A stretch of 56,056 nucleotides of DNA from Candidatus Nitrosopumilus sp. (lineage in GTDB: Archaea > Thermoproteota > Nitrososphaeria > Nitrososphaerales > Nitrosopumilaceae): the NCBI GenBank assembly GCA_028448965.1, contig JAONQT010000003.1, forward strand, positions 1-56,056. The letters run 5' to 3'. A program made the translations under genes and the position numbers. The first letter of the stretch is position 1, and the number at the start of each line of letters is the position of its first letter. The notes beneath the pieces were generated by a model. That model saw nothing but the letters and a program-made list of their open reading frames with translations. It was not told where the DNA came from and made no database searches. This document shows positions 42,038 to 52,316 of this stretch, one piece after another.

Positions 42038-42889
42038 TTGGACAGGAAAAATATTGAAATAAATCCTCTACTAGAGACATATGGAGAATATATCAAGAAA
42101 ATTGATCAAGCTTTGGATAAAGAACTTGCATTATATTCTGAATCTGAATTTATCGAGCCTCTAAAATATTCATTAGAAGGTGGGAAAAGAATAAGACCAA
42201 TTATTTTGAGTTTATGTGCTGAAAGTATCGGTAAAATAGATGAAAATGTTTTATCTGCATCATGTGCAGTTGAATTTTTACATATGGAATCAATCATCCA
42301 TGATGATATTATAGATAATGAAACTATGAGAAGACAGAAGGATCCATTTCATGTAAAATATGGATACAATACAAGTGTGTTAACAGGAGATTTTGTTTTA
42401 GGATTAATCCTTGCAATATCATCAAGATTAGATAATGCAAGAGTTACAAAAGATTTGGCTACAACTGCAATGCTGATGAGTGAAGGAGAAATGATAGAAG
42501 GAAGATTAGAAGATAGTGGAGACATTACATTTGATGATTATCTAAAAGTTATAGAATACAAAACTGCAACTGCATTTGAAGTTTCAGCCAGAATTGGAGG
42601 TATAATTGCAAATGGAACAGAGGAACAAATTGAGGCGTTGACAGGATATGGGAAAAATCTTGGAATTGCATATCAAATTAGAGATGATTTGTTAGATTGG
42701 AAAAATGAAGAGAAATTATTTAATTTACTAATTAAAAAAAGTGTAGATCCTAGAGATGGTTTTAACAAAATGGAAGAATTATTAAAAGAATATTCTGAGA
42801 AAGCAAGATCATTTTTAAGAAAAATCCCAGACAATGATGCAAAAATAAATTTAGAAAAATTAATTAAATTTACTTCGTTTAAGGCATAG
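42038..42889 (+). CDS. Polyprenyl diphosphate synthase (second paralogue)
   Basis: 283 residues from TTG 42038. First motif IHDDIIDNETMRR and second IRDDLLDW, both complete DDxxD motifs, plus GGKRIRP. Shorter than the 19486-20466 paralogue. The pair could split work between short (C15-C20) and longer chains, for example for quinone side chains; this is inference. Converges with nuoN, overlapping by 11 nt. Confidence 0.88.
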   Translation: MDRKNIEINPLLETYGEYIKKIDQALDKELALYSESEFIEPLKYSLEGGKRIRPIILSLCAESIGKIDENVLSASCAVEFLHMESIIHDDIIDNETMRRQKDPFHVKYGYNTSVLTGDFVLGLILAISSRLDNARVTKDLATTAMLMSEGEMIEGRLEDSGDITFDDYLKVIEYKTATAFEVSARIGGIIANGTEEQIEALTGYGKNLGIAYQIRDDLLDWKNEEKLFNLLIKKSVDPRDGFNKMEELLKEYSEKARSFLRKIPDNDAKINLEKLIKFTSFKA

Positions 42890-44363
42890 TACCTAAACTA
42901 ATAACTGGAGTTGCAAATTCTACAAATTTAAGCAATGGTTCCGGATAAACACCAAATCCTACCAAAAAGATTGTTGAAAATATCATAACTGCCATAACAG
43001 ATTTTGGTTCAATAACTCTCTTTTGAGTTTCACCTTCAAAGTACATTTTTCTAGTTAACCAACCATAGTAAGCAAGGGATAATGCACTGTTTAATACACC
43101 TGCAACTGCAAGCCATGGAGCCCACCATAATACAGAACCTGCATCTAATGCACTTCCAAATAACATCAATTTACTCCAAAATCCAGAAAGTGGTGGAATA
43201 CCAGCTAAAGCAAATAATGCAATTACCAAACCTAAAGCAGTGATAGGCATTCGTCTTCCAAGTCCCTGTAATTTATCGATATGAGTTACTGCAAGGGTTG
43301 TAACAATTCCTGCAATTGCAATAAATGCAGCACCTTTCATTACAGCATGATTCATGATTTGATACAAAGAACCTTGTAAACCAAGAGAACTGTGTGGTGC
43401 GACTGCAAGTCCAATCAGGATGTAACCTGCATGTGCAATACTAGAGTATGCCAACATTCTAGAAATGTTCTTTTGCATAATTGCTGCAACATTACCAATA
43501 GTCATTGTCATTACTGCAATAATACCAAGTGCTAGAGTCCAATCAAGATGGAGAACTACCATTCCTAAAACTACAATTCTAATTGTTGCTGCAAATCCAG
43601 CTTTTTTGGTTGCAGCTGCAAGAAGAGCAGTGATTGGGGCGGGGGCACCTTCATAGGTATCAGGAAGCCACTGGTGGAATGGAATAAGTCCCATTTTGAA
43701 TCCAAATCCTGCAATAAACAATCCAACTGAAAGTAATGCAAGTGGAAGTAAGGAAGGATCAAGTACAGAATAACCTTGAATGACTTCTCCAATATTTGTA
43801 GAACCGGTTAATCCGTATGAGAGTGAAATACCATAAACAATGATTGCAGAGGATAATGCACCAAACAAGAAATATTTCAAAGCTGCTTCATTTGAACTTG
43901 GACTCTTTTTCATAAATCCAACCAAAATGTATGTTGGAATACTCATTAGTTCCCATGCAACAAATAGCATTACAAGATCAGTAGAATATGCAACTAGAAC
44001 CATACCAATTGTTGCAAGTAAAATTAGAGAATAGTAAACAGCAGGAGAATTATGTTTTCTCATATAATTAAAAGATCCAACAGTTGTGAACAAAGCAACA
44101 ATTAACATTGCTATTGCAAAGAATCCACCAAATGCATCATCAACTACAACGTCTTCAGAAAATAATGCTGATGCAGAAACATTATCCTCAAGGAATTGAT
44201 ATCCAACATATCCCATGGATACAATTAATGCAGAAAATGCAATTATAGCATAAAATGAATTAGAACCCTGTTCTTTTCTTGCAATACTTATGATTGGAAG
44301 AAGTACACCAACAGTACCCAATATTGCCATTATTACAAGAGGAGTGGAAGTAATTTCTAACAT
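42879..44363 (-). CDS. nuoN: Complex I subunit N (antiporter-like)
   Basis: 494 residues with about 14 membrane helices. One of three antiporter-like subunits; Lys and Glu in helices (GFGFKMGLIPFHQWLPDTYEGAP) mark the proton path. Last gene of the operon. The start is 13 nt downstream of the nuoL stop. Confidence 0.95.
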   Translation of the reverse strand: MLEITSTPLVIMAILGTVGVLLPIISIARKEQGSNSFYAIIAFSALIVSMGYVGYQFLEDNVSASALFSEDVVVDDAFGGFFAIAMLIVALFTTVGSFNYMRKHNSPAVYYSLILLATIGMVLVAYSTDLVMLFVAWELMSIPTYILVGFMKKSPSSNEAALKYFLFGALSSAIIVYGISLSYGLTGSTNIGEVIQGYSVLDPSLLPLALLSVGLFIAGFGFKMGLIPFHQWLPDTYEGAPAPITALLAAATKKAGFAATIRIVVLGMVVLHLDWTLALGIIAVMTMTIGNVAAIMQKNISRMLAYSSIAHAGYILIGLAVAPHSSLGLQGSLYQIMNHAVMKGAAFIAIAGIVTTLAVTHIDKLQGLGRRMPITALGLVIALFALAGIPPLSGFWSKLMLFGSALDAGSVLWWAPWLAVAGVLNSALSLAYYGWLTRKMYFEGETQKRVIEPKSVMAVMIFSTIFLVGFGVYPEPLLKFVEFATPVISLGTMP

Positions 44364-44376
44364 GTCATCATATCTC

Positions 44377-46449
44377 CTATATCAACAATATCAGGACTAC
44401 GAATAATAATCCTGCTCCAAATACAAATAGATACGATTGTGATACACCAGTTTGAGTTCCCTGAATTACTTTAGCACTCCAACTAACAGCTTTTTGAACT
44501 CCATCATTCATACCGTAATCAATTGCTGTCTTCTCAAAGTATCTAGAAACACCTCTTGCTAACCATAATGGTGTTGTAACAAAGCACCAGTAAACTAGGG
44601 CATTAAGATACCATCTGTTTAAGAAAAGTTTGTGAATTGAATAAAAGAAGATGTTTGAATTTACAAATTTAACAGGATCAACCCATCTGCCAATATAGAA
44701 GATGTAACCTAATCCAATACCTGTAGCAAATGCGACTAATGATGCACCAAGTGCAATTGGGTTAAGTCCTTGTAAGAATCCAGGTAAGATTGATGCTTCT
44801 GTTGTAACATGTTCACTATGAATACCAAATGAGTGTTCAAGATATTCTTCAAACAAATGATGTATTCCTTCTTCAGCAGATAATCCAATTATACCAATTC
44901 CAATTGTAAGTAATGCAAGTATTCCGTATGGAATCCACATTGATGGTGATGCTTCATGAATGTGATGTCCTTCTTCTTCCATCTTTTCTATATGCTTACT
45001 CTTCTTTCCGAAGAATACCATGCCAATCATTCTTGTGGTATAGAATGCAGTGATTATAGCAGTCAAAACAGCGATAAGGAATAATGGTAATGCCCATTCA
45101 TTTCCAGATTCATATACTGCAGCAAATATTGCATCCTTACTCCAGAAACCTGTTGTGATAAATGGTGCTCCCATCAAACCAAGACCTGCGGCCCACATGA
45201 AAGCATAAGTTTTCTTCATGTGTTTTCTCAGACCTCCCATATCTGTCATAAATCTAGAACCAACAATATGCAGCAGAGCTCCTGCTGCCATGAACAATGA
45301 AGCTTTAAACATTGCGTGAGAAATTAAGTGGAAAAATCCTGCAGTATAACCATCAACATATTGAGCAGATAATCCTGCAACACCTAATGCCATCATCATG
45401 TAACCAATTTGAGACCCAGTAGAATATGCTAAAACTTTCTTAATTTCAGGATTAACCATTCCCTGAGTTGCAAGTAATAATGCAGTAATTGCACCAACCC
45501 AAGCAATAATTTCAAAGAATTGATCAGCCATAATTCCTGCAGCACTTAAAGCAAATACAATTGGACCAATCCTTGCTACCAAGAAAACTCCTGCCTTGAC
45601 CATTGTTGCTGCATGAATTAATGCAGATACTGCAGTAGGTCCAGTCATTGCCTCTAACAACCATTCGTTTAGTGGGAATTGCGCAGATTTACCCATTGCA
45701 CCACCAAATAGTAAAACAAATGCAGGAACTAGTAATCCCTGAGCAGCCATTGCAGTTGCCCAATCAGTGTTACCCATTAATTCTTTAAATCCAAAAGTAC
45801 CAGCAAACAGGAATATCAAAAGCATACCTGCAATCATCATTACGTCTCCAACTTTGGTCATGATGAAGGCCTTCATACCAGCGTGTGTTGGTGAATAGTA
45901 ATCTAACATTCCAAGAACAGTACGTCCTTCAACACCAACATGATCTTTCTTTTTATCACGATACCAGAAGCTGATTAATGCATATGATGCAAGTCCAACA
46001 CCCTCCCAACCAAAGAATACTTGAAGTAAGTTATCAGATAATACAATTAACTGCATTGAACCAATAAAGAACAACATCCAGAACCAAAATCTTGTAATGT
46101 CTTTATCGCCTTTCATGTATCCTGTACTGTAAATCATAATCAAGAATGAAATCCAACCAACAACATTTGCCATAATTATTGAAAGTGGATCTGCTAGTAC
46201 ACCAGCTTTGATACCAAGTGCTTCAATCCACATTATTTGACTATGAACTTCACCTGCTTCTAATGCAAGAGGAATTAAAGATGCTGCAGATAATGCACTC
46301 ATTAAAGCAAATCCAACTGCAACATATCCAGTAGATTTTTTAGATAATTTTCCAATTCCTGGCATAATTAATGCTGCAGCAAATGGAAGCATCCAGATTA
46401 ACCATGCACTGGTTACTTCAAATGTTGGCTCTAAAACTTCAGTTGCCAT
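44377..46449 (-). CDS. nuoL: Complex I subunit L (antiporter-like)
   Basis: 690 residues. WEGVGLASYALISFWY and GAMGKSAQFPLNEWLLEAMTGPTAVSALIHAAT are typical of NuoL. A long C-terminal part includes an amphipathic lateral helix region and a final membrane helix (VFGAGLLFVVLILLI). A His-rich loop (EEEGHHIHEA) sits at about residue 485. The gap to nuoM is 3 nt. Confidence 0.96.
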   Translation of the reverse strand: MATEVLEPTFEVTSAWLIWMLPFAAALIMPGIGKLSKKSTGYVAVGFALMSALSAASLIPLALEAGEVHSQIMWIEALGIKAGVLADPLSIIMANVVGWISFLIMIYSTGYMKGDKDITRFWFWMLFFIGSMQLIVLSDNLLQVFFGWEGVGLASYALISFWYRDKKKDHVGVEGRTVLGMLDYYSPTHAGMKAFIMTKVGDVMMIAGMLLIFLFAGTFGFKELMGNTDWATAMAAQGLLVPAFVLLFGGAMGKSAQFPLNEWLLEAMTGPTAVSALIHAATMVKAGVFLVARIGPIVFALSAAGIMADQFFEIIAWVGAITALLLATQGMVNPEIKKVLAYSTGSQIGYMMMALGVAGLSAQYVDGYTAGFFHLISHAMFKASLFMAAGALLHIVGSRFMTDMGGLRKHMKKTYAFMWAAGLGLMGAPFITTGFWSKDAIFAAVYESGNEWALPLFLIAVLTAIITAFYTTRMIGMVFFGKKSKHIEKMEEEGHHIHEASPSMWIPYGILALLTIGIGIIGLSAEEGIHHLFEEYLEHSFGIHSEHVTTEASILPGFLQGLNPIALGASLVAFATGIGLGYIFYIGRWVDPVKFVNSNIFFYSIHKLFLNRWYLNALVYWCFVTTPLWLARGVSRYFEKTAIDYGMNDGVQKAVSWSAKVIQGTQTGVSQSYLFVFGAGLLFVVLILLI

Positions 46450-46452
46450 AAT

Positions 46453-48006
46453 CTAAACCCCCATCACTCCATTCATGTATGGAATAATTGTTTTCAAGAA
46501 AATATCTGGATAAATTCCAACTACAATTGAAAATCCTGCGAGAACCATCATTGGAATTGTCATGTACCAACTTCCTTCTTTTACATGTTGAAGATTTTCA
46601 GGAAGTTTTCCAAAGAATACACGTTTTAACATCCAAAGCATGTAAGACATTGTAAGTGCTGTTGCAACAAGACCTAATCCAAATGCTACTGCTCTAACTG
46701 TAGAACCTTCTGCAATTGCAGTTTCTAATGCACCGTAAAACATAATCCATTCACCCATAAATCCACTAGTTGGAGGTACACCCATTATTGTTAATGCACC
46801 AATTACTGCACATACTGCAGTGATTGGCATCTTACCAGCAAGTCCTCCAAGTTTAGAGAAACTTCTAGTTCCAACTTTAACAATAATAATTCCAGCCATC
46901 ATGAAGAGAATTCCTTTACCAATAGCGTGAGTAACATACATCATTTCAGCACCTGCAAGACCATATGCAGACATTGATCCTATACCGAATAACAAATATC
47001 CCATCTGACTTATACTAGAATAAGCAAGGAAACGTTTCAAATCATCTTGCATTAATGCCATTGCGCCACCATAAATCATAGTGACAAGTCCCCAAATGTG
47101 GAACCAAATCGCAAGTTCAGAAAATGTCGCAGGTAAGAATTCAACAATTAATCTAAAAAGACCATAAGCTCCAATTCCAATCATTGCTGGTGACAATAAT
47201 GCACTGATTGGTGTCGGTGCTGCACCGTGAACGTATGGAAGCCAGATGTGATACATGAAAACTGCTAATTTAACACCAAGACCTATGGAAATTGCAACCG
47301 CGGAATACATTGCAATATCTGCAGGAAGTTCAGATTCTTTGATATCTGCAAAGTCAAAGCTACCAAGAGTAAGTCCTATCATCAAAAATCCTAACAATAA
47401 AACAACTGCACCGGCATGAGTCCAAAATAAGAACATCAAACCAATTTTTCTTCTTGGTCCATCACCCCATAATGCAACTAAAAAGAAACCAGGAATCAAC
47501 ATGACCTCAAAGAAAATATAAAATTCAATAAGATTAGTTGAAAGAACTGTTCCAAGCATTCCCATTGCAAATACAAGATAAAGTGCAAAGTAAAGACCAG
47601 ATTTTGCATTTACATAATTTGAAAGAGCAGATGATTCAACAATTGAAGTTTGACCATTTGTAGAAGTGTTAATTTTTTGTTCTTCTTCAAATTGTTCATG
47701 GAATTTATGAATCATATATGGTTTTGAATAAATTGCCAAGATTGTAGATAGAACATAAATCATAATTGCAAATGGTGATGCAAGTCCATCTAACAAGAAA
47801 CCAAATTCTCCAAATTGTTCAGTCCATGGATAATGTTCCTCTACTGTTCCAGAAAGGGCTGCATTAATTACAAGAATTGTAGTGTAAAGTAAAATTGCAA
47901 ATGTAAACCACATTGCTGGAGTAGGGCCTAATTTTCTTCCGATAAGATATGCTACTGGAGACAGTAGTAATGGCAGGAAAACTGCCTGTAATAGTGCATA
48001 TTCCAT
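46453..48006 (-). CDS. nuoM: Complex I subunit M (antiporter-like)
   Basis: 517 residues, about 14 membrane helices. KLAVFMYHIWLPYVHGAAPTPISALLS is the NuoM signature. A loop at about 110-128 (Thr/Ser/Gln-rich) is longer than usual. It overlaps nuoK by one base. The order K-M-L-N differs from the bacterial K-L-M-N. Confidence 0.95.
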   Translation of the reverse strand: MEYALLQAVFLPLLLSPVAYLIGRKLGPTPAMWFTFAILLYTTILVINAALSGTVEEHYPWTEQFGEFGFLLDGLASPFAIMIYVLSTILAIYSKPYMIHKFHEQFEEEQKINTSTNGQTSIVESSALSNYVNAKSGLYFALYLVFAMGMLGTVLSTNLIEFYIFFEVMLIPGFFLVALWGDGPRRKIGLMFLFWTHAGAVVLLLGFLMIGLTLGSFDFADIKESELPADIAMYSAVAISIGLGVKLAVFMYHIWLPYVHGAAPTPISALLSPAMIGIGAYGLFRLIVEFLPATFSELAIWFHIWGLVTMIYGGAMALMQDDLKRFLAYSSISQMGYLLFGIGSMSAYGLAGAEMMYVTHAIGKGILFMMAGIIIVKVGTRSFSKLGGLAGKMPITAVCAVIGALTIMGVPPTSGFMGEWIMFYGALETAIAEGSTVRAVAFGLGLVATALTMSYMLWMLKRVFFGKLPENLQHVKEGSWYMTIPMMVLAGFSIVVGIYPDIFLKTIIPYMNGVMGV

Positions 48007-48311
48007 TATCCCTTCAAGCTCCTGAAGTCAGCAATATCGACATTTTGATACATACGGTATGCTACAATTATTAACGATAGGCCTACAGCTACTTCTGCTG
48101 CAGCAATTGCTATTGAGAATAATGCTAAAGTTTGACCACCAGCATGAGGTAAGAATCTACCAAAAGCAACAAGATTAAGATTTGCAGCATTGATTATAAT
48201 TTCAACTGCAAATAACATTCTAATGAAATTACGCTTTACTGCGAGGCCGTAAATTCCTATTGCCAATAAAGCAACAGAAACTAATGTAAAATCAACTAAC
48301 TCGTTGGTCAT
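48006..48311 (-). CDS. nuoK: Complex I subunit K
   Basis: About 101 residues with three membrane helices from the preferred ATG at 48311 (MTNELVDF); an in-frame ATG at 48320 adds three. The membrane Glu in FAVEIIINAANLNLVAFG and the second Glu in AAAEVAVGLSLI are the conserved charge-path residues. It overlaps nuoJ by 20 nt. Confidence 0.93.
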   Translation of the reverse strand: MTNELVDFTLVSVALLAIGIYGLAVKRNFIRMLFAVEIIINAANLNLVAFGRFLPHAGGQTLALFSIAIAAAEVAVGLSLIIVAYRMYQNVDIADFRSLKG

Positions 48312-48804
48312 TTTCCACATCCTCTCTTCTTGCTAAAATTAATGCACCAGTTACAGAACCGGCTAAAATTAAACCCATTAAAATTAATGCAGGCCAATAA
48401 TAAATTACAAAGTCAGTACCGATATCTCTAAAATCAACTGGTGGTTCATCAGTAGTTATTGTTTTAATTCCAGAATCTAAGAATACAGCACCTAATGATA
48501 CCATGATAATTAACATCAAACCAATTCCTGCAAATTTTCTTCTTCTATCTTCAATTTTTTTAAAAATAAGTTCTCTCTTTACAAGCATGACAGTAAATAG
48601 AATTAAAACAGCAATTGAACCAACATAAACTGCTAATTGAAACAATGCAACAAACGGTGCATCAAGTAAAAAGAAGAATCCAGCAATACCACCAAGAGTT
48701 CCCATTAATGCAATTGAACCATAAATTAATGATCTCATTTCAAGTGCGGCAATTGCAGAACCAATTGTAATAACGGTTAGTGCAAGAAATGCAGCATCAG
48801 CCAT
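48292..48804 (-). CDS. nuoJ: Complex I subunit J
   Basis: About 170 residues with five membrane helices, from the preferred ATG at 48804 (MADAAFLALTV); an ATG at 48816 would add four residues. AVYVGSIAVLILFTVML is the family's central helix. A hydrophilic loop near residue 85 (KKIEDRRRK) is basic. Overlaps nuoI by 8 nt with this start. Confidence 0.92.
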   Translation of the reverse strand: MADAAFLALTVITIGSAIAALEMRSLIYGSIALMGTLGGIAGFFFLLDAPFVALFQLAVYVGSIAVLILFTVMLVKRELIFKKIEDRRRKFAGIGLMLIIMVSLGAVFLDSGIKTITTDEPPVDFRDIGTDFVIYYWPALILMGLILAGSVTGALILARREDVENDQRVS

Positions 48805-49297
48805 GAGTTGCTCCATATTTAGTAATTACAATTTCACTATCTTGCTCAACATACGGTTTGACTGCAAGTTGTGCAGGAGTATAGATCAAACCCTCTTTAC
48901 TAAATGAAGATAATTCATAATCATTAGTCATGTAAAGTGCATAAAATGGACATGCGTCAACACATAGACCACAAAAAACACATTTTCCATAATCAATTTG
49001 TGGCATGATAGATTTTTTATTTTGTTTTTGTTGATCTGGAACTTTGACCATAGCAATTGCTTCAGCAACTCCTTCACATGCAATGGAACATAATTGACAT
49101 CCGGTACAGTGATCGTGGAATAACATATGACGTCCCTTTAATCCAGCAATACCAACTCCTGTAGAAGGATCAAATTGATAACCATCACCTACGAACTTTA
49201 GTTTTTCCTCAGGATAACGAAGAGTAAATCGTTTTGTTGCAATGTGTTTAATTCCAGAATTTAGTGCACGTATGATTCCTGTAGCAGTATTTGTCAT
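48797..49297 (-). CDS. nuoI: Complex I subunit I (2x 4Fe-4S)
   Basis: 166 residues. Ligands C64, C67, C70, C74 and C106, C109, C112, C116 form two tetranuclear cluster motifs; the first ends CEG where CP is usual. It carries electrons to NuoB. No NuoEFG genes are present, so electrons must enter from ferredoxin or another carrier. Overlaps nuoH by 4 nt. Confidence 0.95.
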   Translation of the reverse strand: MTNTATGIIRALNSGIKHIATKRFTLRYPEEKLKFVGDGYQFDPSTGVGIAGLKGRHMLFHDHCTGCQLCSIACEGVAEAIAMVKVPDQQKQNKKSIMPQIDYGKCVFCGLCVDACPFYALYMTNDYELSSFSKEGLIYTPAQLAVKPYVEQDSEIVITKYGATHG

Positions 49298-50607
49298 TGT
49301 AAACCTCCTGGTCCTAGCACTCCAGCGTAAACCAAGGCTAGTGCAATAAAGATGTTAACGAATGCTAGACCGATCAATTTAGTCCAACCAAGATCTAGTA
49401 ACATATCAACTCTAATTCTTGGGAATACTCCTCTTGGGAGTAATATGAAAAATATAACACCAACTGTCTTTAGAACAAACATTAAAGTTCCGTTAAGCAT
49501 TTCTTGAGTAATTACTTGGGTAAGTAACGGTTCTAATCCACCTATCTTTGCAGTTACAGGACCAAGCTCAATTCCTTCAGTTGCAAGTTCCATAGGGAAT
49601 GGTGGAACTATCATTGGACCATTCCATCCACCAAGGAATAATACAACAAACAATGCTGCAAATGCGTAAAGTTTGAGATATGTTCCTAATTGAACAAGTC
49701 CATACATCATTCCAGATAATTCAGTTAACCATCCAGCAACAATTTCACTTTCTGCCTCTGGTAAATCAAATGGAATTCTTTCTAATTCTGCAAGCATTGT
49801 AATGAAAAATACAATTGCTCCAACGGGTAAAAATACAATCCATGGGAAACTAGATTGACTTGCAGCAATTTCAGATAAATTAAGAGTTCCAGTAACCATT
49901 ACAACTCCCAATAAAGATAAGATTAATGGAATTTCAAATGAAACCATTTGGAATAGTGCTCTAATTCCTCCAATGAATGGGAATTTACTATTTGCAGACC
50001 ATGCAGAAAGAATTGTTACAATTGGGAAAAATCCAATTACTGCAAATACTGCAAGTAATCCCATATCCACATCTGCAACTACCCAACCTGGTGCAACTGG
50101 TATTAATGCAACAAACGCTGCTGCAGATGCAACAAAAAGAACAGGTGCTGCCCAGAAAATGGGTTTATCAGCTTTCGCAGGAATAATAATTTCTTTTGAA
50201 ATTAATTTTAGACCATCACCTGCTAATTGTAAAATACCTTCAATTTTTCCACAGTAAAAAGGACCAACTCTTAATTGTAATTTTGCAAGCATTTTTCTTT
50301 CAACAAAAATTGTTCCAGCAGCTAACAGTGCAGCAAAACCGAATCCAGGAAATGCCATAATCTTAAACATATCAGTGGTCATGAAGGCTTGAACAATTGG
50401 AAGTGTACGTGTTGGATCCGCTAGGTAAGTAAATGCAAGAAATGGTGTAAGTAATTCACCATCAATAACTGGCATTGGAATGAAAAACAAAATCATCATG
50501 ATGATTGGAAAACCAATTAATGAAAAAATCAATAAGAACCATACAGCATCATTGATTATAGCTTTGATAAATCCGCTAAGTTTGAAATCTGGTGCAATAA
50601 CAGACAT
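49294..50607 (-). CDS. nuoH: Complex I subunit H with N-terminal extension
   Basis: 437 residues, about 100 longer than common NuoH. The core begins near residue 105 (FVERKMLAKLQLRVGPFYCG). Before it lie an extra membrane helix (about 18-42) and a second hydrophobic part at about 83-102. EAESEIVAGW and the quinone-site region IPFDLPEAESE are conserved. It forms the quinone chamber with NuoB and NuoD. One base follows to nuoD. Confidence 0.95.
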   Translation of the reverse strand: MSVIAPDFKLSGFIKAIINDAVWFLLIFSLIGFPIIMMILFFIPMPVIDGELLTPFLAFTYLADPTRTLPIVQAFMTTDMFKIMAFPGFGFAALLAAGTIFVERKMLAKLQLRVGPFYCGKIEGILQLAGDGLKLISKEIIIPAKADKPIFWAAPVLFVASAAAFVALIPVAPGWVVADVDMGLLAVFAVIGFFPIVTILSAWSANSKFPFIGGIRALFQMVSFEIPLILSLLGVVMVTGTLNLSEIAASQSSFPWIVFLPVGAIVFFITMLAELERIPFDLPEAESEIVAGWLTELSGMMYGLVQLGTYLKLYAFAALFVVLFLGGWNGPMIVPPFPMELATEGIELGPVTAKIGGLEPLLTQVITQEMLNGTLMFVLKTVGVIFFILLPRGVFPRIRVDMLLDLGWTKLIGLAFVNIFIALALVYAGVLGPGGLQ

Positions 50608-51744
50608 TTATCGGTCTGCCTCCACTGGCCAATAATTAAGACTCCAATAAACAGATGGCATGTTACCAAGTTTTTCACCTTTTAAGAGATATGGTAATGC
50701 AATTAGATTTCTAAAAGAACCAACGCTAAGTTTCAGTCTGTATGGTTCAACTTTACCATCAGAAACAATATGACATCCTAAAGAACCTCTACCAGATTCT
50801 ACACGTTTGTATACAGAATCAAGTCCTTTACCTTTTGGATTTGGTTTTAGTTTAACTCTAACAGAACCTGACTTAGGCATTTTTTGTAATGCTTGTCTAA
50901 TAATATTACAACTTTCCAACATATCAAGCCATGGAACTTTGGATCTTGCGTAAGAATCACCTTCTTTCATCACATTAGTGTGAACATCTAATTCTTCATA
51001 GACGTCGTAAGGTTCCTTTAATCTAAGGTCATAATCAACTCCACTTGCACGTAATACTGAACCAGTTGTGCCAAGTCGAATTGCATCTTCACGTGAAAGA
51101 ACTCCAGTATTTTCTGTTCTTGAAATTAAAATTGGATTATCATAAAAGACTGCAGCATATTCTTTGATACGTTTTTCAAAGTAATTTACTTGACGCAAAC
51201 AAACTTCTTCAAAGTTTGGTGGTAAATCATTTCTAACTCCACCTGGAACAAAATGTGCATGAGTAACTCTTGCACCACTTATTTTTTCCATAAGATCAAT
51301 TAAGAGTTCACGATCACCTGCTGGCCACATAAACATTGTAGAGTGACCTAAGAAAATTCCATAGATAGCAAGCCAGTACATTGTATAGATACAACGATTT
51401 AGTTCTGAACAAATAACTCGAACATATTGTGCACGTTCAGGAACTTCAATACCAAGAAGTTCTTCCACACCCAAGACATAAGGATAAAGAGCATTACAAG
51501 AGTCATGAATTACAGGTCTTTCTAAATGAGGAATGTTTGTAATATAATTTCTATATTCTGCCATTTTTTCTTCTCCACGATGTACATATCCTGGATCTGG
51601 ATCACATGCAACAATATAATCTCCATCAATTTGTACAATAATTCTCATATGTCCGGAACCTGGATGTTGAGGTCCAACATTGAGAGTCATGATTCTCTCA
51701 TCAACTTTTTGGATTGCTAATCCTGGGGGTAATTCTGCTGTCAT
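50608..51744 (-). CDS. nuoD: Complex I subunit D
   Basis: 378 residues, related to the large subunit of NiFe hydrogenases but without nickel-binding Cys pairs. NVGPQHPGSGHMRIIV and DPDPGYVHRGEEKMAE bear the quinone-site His. The C-terminal end is complete (SLNYWPVEADR). Separate from NuoC, as in the archaeal form. Confidence 0.96.
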   Translation of the reverse strand: MTAELPPGLAIQKVDERIMTLNVGPQHPGSGHMRIIVQIDGDYIVACDPDPGYVHRGEEKMAEYRNYITNIPHLERPVIHDSCNALYPYVLGVEELLGIEVPERAQYVRVICSELNRCIYTMYWLAIYGIFLGHSTMFMWPAGDRELLIDLMEKISGARVTHAHFVPGGVRNDLPPNFEEVCLRQVNYFEKRIKEYAAVFYDNPILISRTENTGVLSREDAIRLGTTGSVLRASGVDYDLRLKEPYDVYEELDVHTNVMKEGDSYARSKVPWLDMLESCNIIRQALQKMPKSGSVRVKLKPNPKGKGLDSVYKRVESGRGSLGCHIVSDGKVEPYRLKLSVGSFRNLIALPYLLKGEKLGNMPSVYWSLNYWPVEADR

Positions 51745-51746
51745 AT

Positions 51747-52316
51747 CTATCGTCCCTTTATTGCGAAGTCCTTTCTAAGAGGAGGTAAATCGGCCCAATC
51801 TTCAGGCAAGAGTAATCGTCTATTATCAGGGTGACCAGTAAAGTAAACTCCAAACATTTCAAAAACTTCTCTTTCATGAAATTCTACACTGTAAAATATA
51901 TCTCGAAGAGTGGGTAGTTTTGTTGCATCTTTTCCAGGAATTGGATTTTCTTCTCTTACTGCTCTAGTTGCCAAAACAAGAATTTGTTTGGCTAAGGATG
52001 AATCAGAATAAGATCCAATATGGTAAACAACTTCAATTTCTTTATCTTGTGGATAATCTACACCTGAAACAGATTCTACATGATCATAATTTAGTCCATC
52101 CCGAATGAACTCAGCTACATCATGAATATTTTCTTTATCAACTTTAATTCCAACTCTATTTTCTTTAACAAATTCAACTTCAATTTTATCACCAAATTTT
52201 TCAACGATTTTATCAGAAATACTATTTTCAAATGCAGGAAGATTTGCTGCTGGTTTTGCTGCTGGTTTTGCTGCTGGTTTTTCTTCACTAGTAACTTGTT
52301 TTGTATCAGTACTCAT
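51747..52316 (-). CDS. nuoC: Complex I subunit C with KPAA-repeat N-terminus
   Basis: 189 residues. The core from about residue 28 is the 30-kDa subunit; EREVFEMFGVYFTGHPDNRRLLLPEDW is its signature. Residues 13-24 are three AAKP-type repeats encoded by three 12-bp DNA repeats (52246-52281). It overlaps nuoB by one base. Confidence 0.95.
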   Translation of the reverse strand: MSTDTKQVTSEEKPAAKPAAKPAANLPAFENSISDKIVEKFGDKIEVEFVKENRVGIKVDKENIHDVAEFIRDGLNYDHVESVSGVDYPQDKEIEVVYHIGSYSDSSLAKQILVLATRAVREENPIPGKDATKLPTLRDIFYSVEFHEREVFEMFGVYFTGHPDNRRLLLPEDWADLPPLRKDFAIKGR

